Positions 34,513-42,206 of a stretch of DNA of 64,000 nucleotides are shown piece after piece (positions within the stretch are counted from its first letter, which is position 1; the number at the start of each line of letters is the position of its first letter). The DNA comes from CAZNPA01 sp964575095 (GTDB lineage Bacteria > Pseudomonadota > Alphaproteobacteria > Rickettsiales > SXRF01), in contig CAZNPA010000002.1 of NCBI GenBank assembly GCA_964575095.1, forward strand, positions 248,001 to 312,000, written 5' to 3'. The notes under the pieces are model-generated. The model was given only the letters and a program-made list of their open reading frames with translations. It had not been told where the DNA came from and ran no database searches. A program made the position numbers and the translations under genes.

Positions 34513-34528
34513 ACTGCAATATTGCAGT
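34513..34528. promoter_or_regulatory. Perfect 16-bp palindrome between zeta and purC
   Basis: ACTGCAATATTGCAGT is a perfect inverted repeat with no spacer, 52 bp before the zeta start and 53 bp before the purC start. A dimeric-repressor operator is possible; I cannot match it to a known regulator. Confidence 0.4.
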
Positions 34529-34580
34529 TAGCGAAAAACTACTCTACATAGAGATTATGTTACAGCCAAAGATCTTATCC

Positions 34581-35351
34581 ATGTCCCCCAGAAAACCCAT
34601 CTACGAAGGCAAGGCCAAGCAGCTCTTTGAAGGCCCGGAACCCGGCACGCTGATTCAGCATTTCAAGGATGACGCCACGGCGTTCAATAACGTCAAAAAA
34701 GGCACCATCGCCGGAAAAGGCGTCTTGAATAATCGCATCTCGGAATTCCTGATGCTGAAACTTCAGGGCATCGGCATCCCGACGCATTTCATCAAAACCT
34801 TGAACATGCGCGAGCAGCTCATCAAGGCGGTGCAGATCGTGCCGCTCGAAATCATCATCCGCAATTACGCGGCGGGAAGTTTTGCCAAGCGCTTCAACGT
34901 CGAGGAAGGAAAGGCGCTCTCGCACCCGCTCATCGAATATTGCTACAAGAACGACGCGCTGGGCGATCCGTTCGTTTCCGAAGAGCACGTGTTCGCGTTC
35001 GGCTGGGCGACCCCGCATGAGATCGATGAGATCCGTATGTACGCCTTCCGCATCAACGATTTCCTGACCGGCCTCTTTATGGGCGTCGGCATCCGCCTCG
35101 TCGATTTCAAATTGGAATTCGGCCGGCTCTATGAGAACGACCGTGAGTCGATCGTACTTGCCGACGAAATCAGTCCCGACAATTGCCGCCTGTGGGATAT
35201 GGCAACCGGCAAGAAACTCGACAAAGACCGCTTCCGCCAGGATTTAGGCCAGGTCGAAGACGCCTACCGCGAAGTCGCCCGCCGCTTAGGCGTGCTGGCG
35301 CAAGTCGAGCAGGAAGGCGCGGACGTCGTGGCGGTCGGCAAGAAGAAATAG
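34581..35351 (+). CDS. purC: Phosphoribosylaminoimidazole-succinocarboxamide synthase
   Basis: SAICAR synthetase of purine synthesis, 256 residues. IYEGKAKQLFEGPEPGTLIQHFKDDATAFN at the N-terminus and VDFKLEFGR near residue 175 are the family signatures (SAICAR synthetase motif), and LADEISPDNCRLW follows. ATG 34581 gives the canonical start; an in-frame ATG at 34557 adds eight residues. It is 4 bp upstream of purS. Confidence 0.96.
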   Translation: MSPRKPIYEGKAKQLFEGPEPGTLIQHFKDDATAFNNVKKGTIAGKGVLNNRISEFLMLKLQGIGIPTHFIKTLNMREQLIKAVQIVPLEIIIRNYAAGSFAKRFNVEEGKALSHPLIEYCYKNDALGDPFVSEEHVFAFGWATPHEIDEIRMYAFRINDFLTGLFMGVGIRLVDFKLEFGRLYENDRESIVLADEISPDNCRLWDMATGKKLDKDRFRQDLGQVEDAYREVARRLGVLAQVEQEGADVVAVGKKK

Positions 35352-35355
35352 CGAC

Positions 35356-35601
35356 ATGAAGGCGAAAATCCACATCACCTTAAAAAACGGCGTGCTCGAC
35401 CCGCAAGGCCGCGCCATCGCCGGCGCGCTGCACACGATGGGCTTTAAAGAGGTCGATGACGTGCGCCAGGGCAAATACATCGAAGTCGAAGTCAAAGAAA
35501 AAGACCGCAAGAAAGCCGAAGCCGCTGTTGAGAAAATGTGCGCGGGGCTGCTCGCCAATACCGTGATCGAGAATTATAAATTCGAGCTGATGGACAGCTG
35601 A
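35356..35601 (+). CDS. purS: Phosphoribosylformylglycinamidine synthase subunit PurS
   Basis: 81-residue structural subunit that links PurL and PurQ in the three-part FGAM synthase. KIHITLKNGVLDPQGRAI is the typical start. It follows purC by 4 bp, and purQ follows after a 181-bp gap that holds a tiny ORF. Confidence 0.94.
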   Translation: MKAKIHITLKNGVLDPQGRAIAGALHTMGFKEVDDVRQGKYIEVEVKEKDRKKAEAAVEKMCAGLLANTVIENYKFELMDS

Positions 35602-35706
35602 TCCGTTGGTGTTTATCAGTGTTTAACGCAATACATGCTTCTCTATATGGCAATCTTACACTCCGCAGCGCTATGATGAAGCCGCAACCTGTAAAAGGAG
35701 TTTCCC

Positions 35707-35778
35707 ATGCGCAGCGTGATTATGTATCTTTTCGGAGTCCCGGTTTCGATCATTATTCTTTACAACCTGTTTTTCTAA
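35707..35778 (+). CDS. 23-residue membrane peptide between purS and purQ
   Basis: Tiny ORF, MRSVIMYLFGVPVSIIILYNLFF, almost entirely one hydrophobic helix. It has a strong AAAAGGAG ribosome-binding site 7 bases before the ATG and ends 4 bp before purQ. The combination of strong initiation signal, single helix and tight coupling suggests a real translated small protein. No function can be assigned. It could alternatively serve as a leader ORF for purQ. Confidence 0.6.
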   Translation: MRSVIMYLFGVPVSIIILYNLFF

Positions 35779-35782
35779 CCGC

Positions 35783-36475
35783 ATGAAATCTGCCGTTATC
35801 GTTTTCCCCGCCTCCAACTGCGACCGCGATGCTAAAACGGTTCTCGCCGCCACTGGATTAAACCCGGTGATGGTATGGCATAGGGATACGCAACTTCCCA
35901 AAGTCGATTTAGTAATTCTTCCCGGCGGGTTTTCGTATGGCGATTATTTGCGCTCCGGAGCCATGGCCGCGCATTCGCCGATCTTGCAGGAAGTCAAAAA
36001 ACACGCCGCGTCCGGCGGCAAGGTGCTCGGCATCTGCAACGGATTTCAGATATTGACCGAAGCGGGATTACTTCCTGGCGTGCTGATGCGAAATTCCAAA
36101 CTTAAATTCGTCTGCCGCGAAGTGTTCCTGAAAGTCGAGAACAACACGACGCCCTTTACCAAGAATTATAAACAAGGGCAGGTGCTCAATGTGCCGGTGG
36201 CGCACCACGACGGCAATTATTTTGCCGACGAGAAAACATTGAAATCATTGCAGGACAATAACCAGATCGTATTCCGCTATTGCGACGCCAAAGGCAATAT
36301 CACCGAAGAATCCAATCCCAACGGCTCGCAGCTAAACATCGCCGGCATCTGCAACAAGGAACGCAATGTGCTCGGCATGATGCCGCATCCCGAACGCCAC
36401 GCGGAAGCGCTCCTCGGCGGCGCCGATGGGGCGGGGATGTTCAAGGGTTTGCTATCCCCGCATAAGGCGGCCTAG
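35783..36475 (+). CDS. purQ: Phosphoribosylformylglycinamidine synthase subunit PurQ
   Basis: Class I glutamine amidotransferase that supplies ammonia to PurL, 230 residues. The nucleophile cysteine is in KVLGICNGFQIL (about residue 86), and the His/Glu pair is in MMPHPERHAE. It completes a purC-purS-purQ run, convergent with an AT-rich gene and then purL. Confidence 0.96.
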   Translation: MKSAVIVFPASNCDRDAKTVLAATGLNPVMVWHRDTQLPKVDLVILPGGFSYGDYLRSGAMAAHSPILQEVKKHAASGGKVLGICNGFQILTEAGLLPGVLMRNSKLKFVCREVFLKVENNTTPFTKNYKQGQVLNVPVAHHDGNYFADEKTLKSLQDNNQIVFRYCDAKGNITEESNPNGSQLNIAGICNKERNVLGMMPHPERHAEALLGGADGAGMFKGLLSPHKAA

Positions 36476-36490
36476 CCGCCGCATTGCGGG

Positions 36491-36516
36491 GTCTGGTGTT
36501 TTACATAATACCAGAC
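36491..36516. terminator. Hairpin between purQ and the convergent membrane gene
   Basis: GTCTGGT pairs with ACCAGAC around a 12-base loop, followed by TTTAAA on the plus side. It overlaps the 3' end of the leftward gene. Possible terminator for purQ; the T-run is short. Confidence 0.4.
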
Positions 36517-37004
36517 TTTAAAGCTAAAAATAAGGCTCTTGAAATAAAAATAGTTGTTACTCCAAGCAGGAATAAAAGAAGTTGTATAAGTCCCGCAGAT
36601 TTGTAAATCTTATACGAAACTTCTTTTTCCAGAAATATTAAGTAAATTAAATTAAGGCCGAGTGGACGCGGTTCCAGTTCATCAAAAGGCTGTAAATATC
36701 CTCGCATCTTTTTCTTTGCTTCTTCTTCCCATTCCTCATGTTTTTCTTGTTCAAATTTTTTAAGAATAGATTGATGATGTGAGGGTATCCATCTTACTCT
36801 GAGAAAACCTAAAGCAGCCGCTAATAAAAGCAAAAACCATCCAAAAATCTCAATAAAGTAATTAGTCACAGAAAACTCTGGTTTTGCGGTTTGTATTGAA
36901 AGACCTAAAAGGGCAACAATCAAACTTACAAAAAAATATTCAAACTTTTGTTCTGCGTCAGACGCAATCTTGAACTGGTCTTGAGGAGAGTTAGAATCTG
37001 ACAT
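36501..37004 (-). CDS. AT-rich hypothetical membrane protein, 167 aa
   Basis: Unrecognised protein with three or four hydrophobic helices (FFVSLIVALLGLSI near residue 24, IFGWFLLLLAAALGF near 53, and a C-terminal LIQLLLFLLGVTTIFI) and a charged cytoplasmic loop (KKFEQEKHEEWEEEAKKKM). Composition is clearly AT-rich against the surrounding purine genes, pointing to horizontal acquisition. It interrupts the purQ-purL neighbourhood. Function unknown. Confidence 0.6.
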   Translation of the reverse strand: MSDSNSPQDQFKIASDAEQKFEYFFVSLIVALLGLSIQTAKPEFSVTNYFIEIFGWFLLLLAAALGFLRVRWIPSHHQSILKKFEQEKHEEWEEEAKKKMRGYLQPFDELEPRPLGLNLIYLIFLEKEVSYKIYKSAGLIQLLLFLLGVTTIFISRALFLALKSGIM

Positions 37005-37062
37005 ACTACAATCTTATTATAAGTTGAAACCAATACCAGAACCCCGCAACAAGTGCGGGGTT

Positions 37063-39279
37063 TTAGGCCATATACTCCGGCAGCCAGCGCTCATAAGCGG
37101 CGATTAATTCTTTCACCGCGCATTTCATTTGGTCGGAAATTTCCAGCGTGTCGGCTTGCGTCTTTCCTAATTCCGAAATAACGACACCCGCTTTTTTCGC
37201 TTGCGCCAGAACGTCTTTGGCTTTTGTGGCTGGGACGGTGACGACATAGCGCGCCTGGTCCTCGCCGAAGAAGTAAGGGATTGGGGATTCGGGATTGGGG
37301 ATTAGGGAAGCACCAATCCCATTCCTATACGTCATCTCCGCCAGCGCGACGAGCAATCCGCCGTCGGAGCAGTCGTGGCAGGCGGTGACAACGCCGTTCG
37401 TAATCAACCCGCGAACAAAATCGCCGTTCTTTTTTTCGTCGGCCAGATTTACCGGCGGTGGCGGACCTTCTTCTTTGCCTAATATCTCGCGCAAATAGAG
37501 CGATTGTCCCAAATGCCCGCGCGTCTCTCCGATGAGTAAAATCGTTTCGCCGACGCTTGCGAAACTATTGCCGCAGCGCTTCTCGACATCTTGCAAAATG
37601 CCGACGCCGCCGATGGCGGGCGTGGGGAAAATGCCTTTGCCCTGGGTTTCGTTGTAGAGCGACACGTTGCCGGAGATGACCGGGTAATCGAGCGTTTTGC
37701 ACGCCTCGGCCATGCCCTGCAAACAGCCGACCAGTTGTCCCATGATCTCCGGTTTTTCGGGGTTGCCGAAGTTGAGGCAGTTGGTGATGGCGAGTGGCGT
37801 CGCACCCACCGCTGTAAGATTTCTCCAGGTTTCGGCGACGCATTGCTTGCCGCCTTCGACCGGATCGGCGAAGCAATAGCGTGGCGTGCAGTCGGTCGTG
37901 ATGGCCAGCGCTTTCTTCGTGCCGTGCACGCGCACGATGGCGGCGTCGCCGCCGGGACGCGCCACGGTGTCGTTGCCGACCATGTGGTCGTATTGCTCGT
38001 ATACCCAACGCTTGCTGCAGAGGTCGGGGGTGCTTATCAATTTTAGCAAGGAAGGCATTAGGGATTGGGCATTAGGCATTAGTGAAGAATCCAATCCCCA
38101 ATCCCTAATGCCTAATGCCTTAATTTCATACGGCCGGTCATACACCGGCGCATCGGTGGAAACCGGCGCGATGGGCATGTCGGCCACGGTTTCGCCGTGC
38201 ATCTTTAAAACGAGATGGCCAGTGTCGGTCAATTTGCCGATGGTGGCGAAATCGAGTTCCCATTTATCGAATATTTTTTGCGCCATCGGCTCTTTGCCGG
38301 GCTTTAAGATAATCAGCATGCGCTCCTGCGATTCGGAGAGCATGATTTCATACGGCGTCATGCCTTCCTCGCGCATGGGCACTTTGTCTAAATGCAATTC
38401 GATACCCAAATCGCCTTTTCCCGCCATTTCGAGCGAGGAAGAGGTCAGCCCCGCCGCGCCCATATCTTGTATGCTCACGATGGCGTCGGTCTGCATCAAT
38501 TCCAAACACGCTTCGATCAAAAGTTTTTCGGTGAACGGATCGCCGACCTGCACGGTCGGGCGTTTTTCTTCCGCGCCAACGCCGAATTCGGCGGAGGCCA
38601 TCGTCGCGCCGTGGATGCCGTCGCGGCCGGTCTTGCTGCCGACATAGACGACGGGATTGCCGACGCCCGCCGCCTTGGAATAAAAGATTTTGTCCTTATC
38701 GGCGATGCCGACCGTCATCGCGTTGACCAAAATATTTCCGTTGTACGACGGATGGAACGTGCACTCGCCGCCCACCGTCGGCACGCCGACGCAGTTGCCA
38801 TAAGAACCAATGCCGGCGACGACGCCCGAAACCAGATGTTTTGTTTTCGCATGATCGGGCGAACCGAACCTGAGCGCGTTCATGTTGGCGATGGGGCGGG
38901 CGCCCATGGTGAAGACGTCGCGCAAGATACCGCCAACGCCGGTCGCCGCGCCCTGGAACGGCTCGATGTAGGAGGGATGGTTGTGCGATTCCATCTTGAA
39001 GATGGCGGCCTGGCCGTCGCCGATGTCGATGACGCCGGCGTTTTCGCCCGGCCCGCAGATGACGTGCGGTGCTTTGGTCGGCAATTTACTCAAATGTTTG
39101 CGTGTGGTTTTGTAGGAGCAATGCTCGCTCCACATCACCGAAAAAATCCCAAGCTCAACTAAGTTCGGCTCGCGCCCCATGACCTTGAGGACGCGTTGAT
39201 ATTCTTCCGGCGTTAACCCGTGCTCGGCGACGATATCGGGGGTGATTTCGGTTTTCCTGACGGCGTTCATAGGCGACAT
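37063..39279 (-). CDS. purL: Phosphoribosylformylglycinamidine synthase II with two repeat-encoded inserts
   Basis: Large catalytic subunit of FGAM synthase in the PurSQL type, 738 residues. VMWSEHCSYKTTRKHL, GPGENAGVIDIGDGQAAIFKMESHNHPS and GGVGGILRD-type glycine loops define the family, and FGEDQARYVV marks the C-terminal ATP-binding half. Two heptad arrays are translated in frame: residues about 386-408 (GIRDWGLDSSLMPNAQSLMP) and about 653-668 (SLIPNPESPIPY). It lies opposite in orientation to purC-S-Q, which is unusual. Start ATG 39279 or 39270. Confidence 0.95.
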   Translation of the reverse strand: MSPMNAVRKTEITPDIVAEHGLTPEEYQRVLKVMGREPNLVELGIFSVMWSEHCSYKTTRKHLSKLPTKAPHVICGPGENAGVIDIGDGQAAIFKMESHNHPSYIEPFQGAATGVGGILRDVFTMGARPIANMNALRFGSPDHAKTKHLVSGVVAGIGSYGNCVGVPTVGGECTFHPSYNGNILVNAMTVGIADKDKIFYSKAAGVGNPVVYVGSKTGRDGIHGATMASAEFGVGAEEKRPTVQVGDPFTEKLLIEACLELMQTDAIVSIQDMGAAGLTSSSLEMAGKGDLGIELHLDKVPMREEGMTPYEIMLSESQERMLIILKPGKEPMAQKIFDKWELDFATIGKLTDTGHLVLKMHGETVADMPIAPVSTDAPVYDRPYEIKALGIRDWGLDSSLMPNAQSLMPSLLKLISTPDLCSKRWVYEQYDHMVGNDTVARPGGDAAIVRVHGTKKALAITTDCTPRYCFADPVEGGKQCVAETWRNLTAVGATPLAITNCLNFGNPEKPEIMGQLVGCLQGMAEACKTLDYPVISGNVSLYNETQGKGIFPTPAIGGVGILQDVEKRCGNSFASVGETILLIGETRGHLGQSLYLREILGKEEGPPPPVNLADEKKNGDFVRGLITNGVVTACHDCSDGGLLVALAEMTYRNGIGASLIPNPESPIPYFFGEDQARYVVTVPATKAKDVLAQAKKAGVVISELGKTQADTLEISDQMKCAVKELIAAYERWLPEYMA
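37277..37324. repeat. Heptad array H2 inside purL (GGGATTG type)
   Basis: GGGATTG, GGGATTC, GGGATTG, GGGATTA, GGGAAGC followed by a short inverted piece CCAATCCCATTCC. Translated on the minus strand within PurL. Confidence 0.85.
38054..38123. repeat. Heptad inverted array H3 inside purL (GGCATTA/GGGATTG type)
   Basis: Exactly ten 7-mers: GGCATTA, GGGATTG, GGCATTA, GGCATTA, spacer GTGAAGA, then ATCCAAT, CCCCAAT, CCCTAAT, GCCTAAT, GCCTTAA. The second half is the inverted complement of the first, giving a hairpin; the whole is open in the purL frame. Confidence 0.92.
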
Positions 39280-39307
39280 GGCATTTAGTTACCATGCCGC
39301 CTAAGAT

Positions 39308-40066
39308 TTACAACGGAAATTGCAGCGGAAATTCATATTCGATGTTGAATTTTATCGCATGGTCTTCCGTGGCTTTGGAAAGTCCGAACAGCCAGCCCAG
39401 CTCGTATTTGAAACCGTGGCCGAGTTTGCCGTATAGCGCCGGCCCCAGACGGTGTTTCTGGTTTTTATATTTCGATGGATCGGAAATCTCGCCGTATTCG
39501 CCATAATATTCGAAGCCTGGATTCAGCATTGGCCTATAATTATACCGGGTCATCCACTTGGCATCCATTTTTGGATTGCGGTTTTTATGGTCGCCCACGT
39601 CCTGTTCGACGCCGAGATTGGCCATATGCGTGAACTGGTTGGTTTGCTTGGCGAGCAGGGCGTATATTTTTAGCCGGTCGGCCTTGCCGTCCGGGTGTTT
39701 GAACACGTATTTTACTTGCAGGCCGGCATCCAGCCAATACTCGCCGACGTCGGTCAATTGAAAATTATTGTAGATCTCGGTAGCCTCGTAATGATAACCG
39801 TCGCCGGGATCTTTTTCCCACTCGCCTTCCAACTCGACGCTCCACCAGCTATTTACGCCATAAGCGATTTCCAGAATATGCTGGCGGAAATTATCTTCAC
39901 TGGAACGGCCATCAAAATCAAAACGGTTTTTAAGCTCAATCTCCATTATGCCTTCCTCGACATAAGGGGAATAGACATTCAATGCCTGCGCCGGAGATGC
40001 GGAGACGGCGGCGGTCATGATGGCAAGGCAGGATAGCGGGGCGGTTATGACAGTATGTTTCTTCAT
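39308..40066 (-). CDS. Putative outer-membrane beta-barrel protein of the iron operon
   Basis: 252 residues with a signal peptide (MKKHTVITAPLSCLAIMTAAVSASPAQA) and alternating aromatic/polar strands typical of an outer-membrane barrel (WWSVELEGEWEKD, YWLDAGLQVKYVF, FKYELGWLFGLS, ending IEYEFPLQFPL with a near-terminal aromatic). Third gene of the cupredoxin-FTR1 operon, 24 bp after FTR1, so it could be a pore or sensor for iron or another metal. No specific family recognised. Confidence 0.65.
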   Translation of the reverse strand: MKKHTVITAPLSCLAIMTAAVSASPAQALNVYSPYVEEGIMEIELKNRFDFDGRSSEDNFRQHILEIAYGVNSWWSVELEGEWEKDPGDGYHYEATEIYNNFQLTDVGEYWLDAGLQVKYVFKHPDGKADRLKIYALLAKQTNQFTHMANLGVEQDVGDHKNRNPKMDAKWMTRYNYRPMLNPGFEYYGEYGEISDPSKYKNQKHRLGPALYGKLGHGFKYELGWLFGLSKATEDHAIKFNIEYEFPLQFPL

Positions 40067-40090
40067 TGTATCTCCTTATATGGACTGGGA

Positions 40091-40927
40091 TTATGAAACG
40101 GAAAGTGCCGTTTTCGGTTGTATGGGTGAATGACCGAAAAGCCGCATCAGGGCAAAGATTGCTGTCAGCGTTGCGACATAGACGACGAGCTGCATGGTGG
40201 TGGGTTTGGCGGTATAGCCGACAAGCGTGTGTAACGTGGTACCGAGCAGGCCGCTGTCAGGCAGCAGCCACGAGCTGTCCCAGACGATATTGGAAAGCGC
40301 CGTGACTATCTGCGCCTGTTCCAGGAAGGCAACCGCCTGCGCTGCCATGCCCGCCGCCAGCAAGGCGATCATCCAGCCGGTGACGGCGAACAAATGACGA
40401 TTGGGAATTTTGAGAAGCCCGAAATAGGTGACGGCTCCCAGCGCCGTGCCTAATAGAAGGCCAGCTGCGCCGCCCAATGCCATCATTGCTGCCGAATCGC
40501 CGCCCGATATGGCGATGCCGTAGAGGAACAGCACGACTTCCGAACCTTCGCGGAGCACCGCAATGCCAACGACAATCGCCAGCGCCATCAATGAACGGCG
40601 ACCATGCGCCACCGCTTCGCCGATATTCTTCATCTGCATGGCGATCTCACGTCCGTGACGCGCCATCCACACGTTGTGCCAAGTGAGCATGGCGACCGCG
40701 GTCAGCAATACGGAGGCGTTGAATAATTCCTGCCCGGTGCCTTCCATCGTCGCGGCAATGGAGCCGGCAAAAGCGGCGATAACACAGGCGCCTAGAATGC
40801 CGGCTGCGATGCCATAGCCAACCCAGAGGCCGCGCCCTACCACATGTTTGGTGGCCGCCATGACAATGCCGATGACGAGACCGGCTTCGATGACTTCGCG
40901 GAAAACAATGAGGAGAGTGGCGAGCAT
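40091..40927 (-). CDS. FTR1 family iron permease
   Basis: 278-residue inner-membrane permease with about seven helices. Acidic motifs characteristic of FTR1/EfeU are present: R10-E-V-I-E14 in the first helix and REGSE at residues 126-130 (the usual form is REGLE). It would import iron, probably Fe3+ after oxidation. It is 4 bp downstream of a periplasmic cupredoxin gene, resembling split EfeUO-type systems, and the operon start carries a Fur-like box. Confidence 0.9.
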   Translation of the reverse strand: MLATLLIVFREVIEAGLVIGIVMAATKHVVGRGLWVGYGIAAGILGACVIAAFAGSIAATMEGTGQELFNASVLLTAVAMLTWHNVWMARHGREIAMQMKNIGEAVAHGRRSLMALAIVVGIAVLREGSEVVLFLYGIAISGGDSAAMMALGGAAGLLLGTALGAVTYFGLLKIPNRHLFAVTGWMIALLAAGMAAQAVAFLEQAQIVTALSNIVWDSSWLLPDSGLLGTTLHTLVGYTAKPTTMQLVVYVATLTAIFALMRLFGHSPIQPKTALSVS

Positions 40928-40931
40928 ACGG

Positions 40932-41261
40932 TTATTTTACGATGAGTTTGCCTTGCGCCGTGGCTTCGTTGAATTCGCCGAAGAATTTATATTCGCCGGC
41001 CTTAAGCGGTCCGACGAAAATAGTGGCTTCGCTATTACCAGCGATGACTTTTTCGCGGTTAAAATCGTGACTTTCGAATTCCTCCGGCGTTGCGTCGAGG
41101 TTCTTGACCAGCAGTTTGACTTTTTCGCCGGCCGGGATTTCAATCGTCGCCGGATCGAATTTATGATCCTTGATCGAGATCGTGAATGTTTTTGCCTCGT
41201 CCGCCAGGGCGGGAAGGGCGATAAGTGTTGCGGCAACGGCAGTCAGGGTATGTAAGCGCAT
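40932..41261 (-). CDS. Periplasmic cupredoxin-domain protein
   Basis: 109 residues: signal peptide (MRLHTLTAVAATLIALPALA) followed by one cupredoxin-like beta-sandwich (FDPATIEIPAGEKVKLLVKNLD, EFESHDFNREKVI, GEYKFFGEFNEA). It resembles the EfeO cupredoxin domain rather than plastocyanin, since the usual Cys ligand is missing. Start ATG 41261 has a near-perfect GGAGGA site; the frame runs 27 codons further upstream through the Fur box without support. First gene of the iron operon. Confidence 0.85.
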   Translation of the reverse strand: MRLHTLTAVAATLIALPALADEAKTFTISIKDHKFDPATIEIPAGEKVKLLVKNLDATPEEFESHDFNREKVIAGNSEATIFVGPLKAGEYKFFGEFNEATAQGKLIVK

Positions 41262-41283
41262 GGGTTCCTCCAAAAAACGCAAT

Positions 41284-41298
41284 TGATAATCATTCTCA
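41284..41298 (-). promoter_or_regulatory. Fur box upstream of the cupredoxin-FTR1 operon
   Basis: TGATAATCATTCTCA matches the 7-1-7 Fur consensus TGATAATnATTATCA at all but one position. It lies 23 bp before the cupredoxin start and just downstream of a good promoter, a repressor position. Confidence 0.8.
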
Positions 41299-41312
41299 AG
41301 CAGAGAATTGCG

Positions 41313-41342
41313 TTGATAGCAGGGTAGGGCTTGCATTGTCAA
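41313..41342 (-). promoter_or_regulatory. Promoter of the cupredoxin-FTR1 operon
   Basis: On the minus strand a perfect TTGACA (41337-41342) and TATCAA (41313-41318) are 18 bp apart. The transcript would begin near 41306, immediately before the Fur box. Confidence 0.6.
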
Positions 41343-41398
41343 GGCGAATTACCTATGTTTTAGGAAGTGACGTCAGCCGCAGCAGAGTTAGGAAAACC

Positions 41399-41731
41399 AT
41401 GAGCCACCCCACGTTCGACCGCATCAAAAACGACTTAAGCAGCAACGACGTCGTGCTCTACATGAAAGGCACGCGCCAGATGCCGCAGTGTGGATTTTCG
41501 GCGACGGTAGTGGAAGTCTTGAAGCGCTGCGGCGTCGAAAATTACAAAGATATAAATGTTTTGGCCGACCCTGAAATCCGCGAGGGCATCAAGGCGTTCA
41601 CCAACTGGCCGACCGTGCCGCAGCTTTACGTCAAAGGCGAATTCGTCGGCGGCTGCGACATCGTGCGCGAGATGTACCAGTCCGGCGAATTGCAAAAACT
41701 ATTGCAGGAAAAAGGCGTTAAAGCCGCTTGA
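41399..41731 (+). CDS. grxD: Monothiol glutaredoxin, Grx4 type
   Basis: 110-residue CGFS glutaredoxin that carries or delivers Fe-S clusters. Active cysteine C31 is in MPQCGFSATV, with NWPTVPQLYVKGEFVGGCDI as the glutathione-binding part. ATG 41399 is preceded by AGGAA; the frame extends upstream without support. It is divergent from the iron operon, whose Fur box and promoter share the intergenic region, so iron-responsive control is possible. Confidence 0.95.
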   Translation: MSHPTFDRIKNDLSSNDVVLYMKGTRQMPQCGFSATVVEVLKRCGVENYKDINVLADPEIREGIKAFTNWPTVPQLYVKGEFVGGCDIVREMYQSGELQKLLQEKGVKAA

Positions 41732-41753
41732 AGAAGCGGCCTGACTGATTGGT

Positions 41754-41900
41754 TTATAAATCCGTCAGTACCGATCCGGCTGGGCCGCCAAAATCCAATC
41801 CTCCCCACATTCTCTTATCGTCCTCTACCTTGGTGCAGCCGAAAAGTATGGGCAGAAAAATAAGCGCAACCAGCGTCACAAAAGAATGTGCGGTATGCAT
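41754..41900 (-). CDS. Small lipoprotein, 48 aa
   Basis: Short gene with a lipoprotein signal peptide: MHTAHSFVTLVALIFLPIL followed by lipobox LFGC (Cys22), then a 26-residue mature part with WGGLDFGGP. GGAG stands 6 bases before the ATG. It is convergent with grxD. Not a recognised family. Confidence 0.6.
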   Translation of the reverse strand: MHTAHSFVTLVALIFLPILFGCTKVEDDKRMWGGLDFGGPAGSVLTDL

Positions 41901-42047
41901 AAATGCTCCTATCGCTTTTTGTACATGCCCACTGCATGAACCTGAACGCGTAAAGAAACAATGCGTATTTCTGCATGACAGCCATACACGCTAAAACGGT
42001 TTGTTTTATAGCGTGTTATAAAACGTTACCGGCGCGATGGCCGGTCG

Positions 42048-42194
42048 TTATTTGTTAATTTTTTCTTTGGTTTTTTCGGCCGAGCCGCTCAAGGCTTCGC
42101 CGGCGCCCTGAATATCCTGCCCCATGCCTTGGAAGGTATTGCAGGCAGAGAGCGTTACCGCGGTGGCCAGTAATAACAGCAGTGTTTTTTTCAT
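42048..42194 (-). CDS. Entericidin-like lipoprotein, 48 aa
   Basis: MKKTLLLLLATAVTLSAC lipoprotein signal with Cys18, then NTFQGMGQDIQGAGEALSGS and a Lys/Glu tail: the entericidin A/B pattern. GGAGAA precedes the ATG. It starts 13 bp downstream of rluD on the same strand. Entericidins form a small antidote/toxin-like lipoprotein pair in E. coli; here only one copy is seen and its role is unknown. Confidence 0.8.
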   Translation of the reverse strand: MKKTLLLLLATAVTLSACNTFQGMGQDIQGAGEALSGSAEKTKEKINK

Positions 42195-42206
42195 AGCCAA
42201 TTCTCC

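Noticed and set aside
37041..37065. ACCCCGC/GCGGGGT hairpin at the purL stop as a terminator
   Set aside because: The T-run is on the wrong side for purL and there is no rightward transcript that would need it; a plain hairpin is all that can be said.
41987..42015. CACGCTAAAAC / GTTTTATAGCGTG hairpin as a terminator of the entericidin gene
   Set aside because: Stem is good but neither side has a convincing T-run, and it could equally be another small palindrome; left unassigned.
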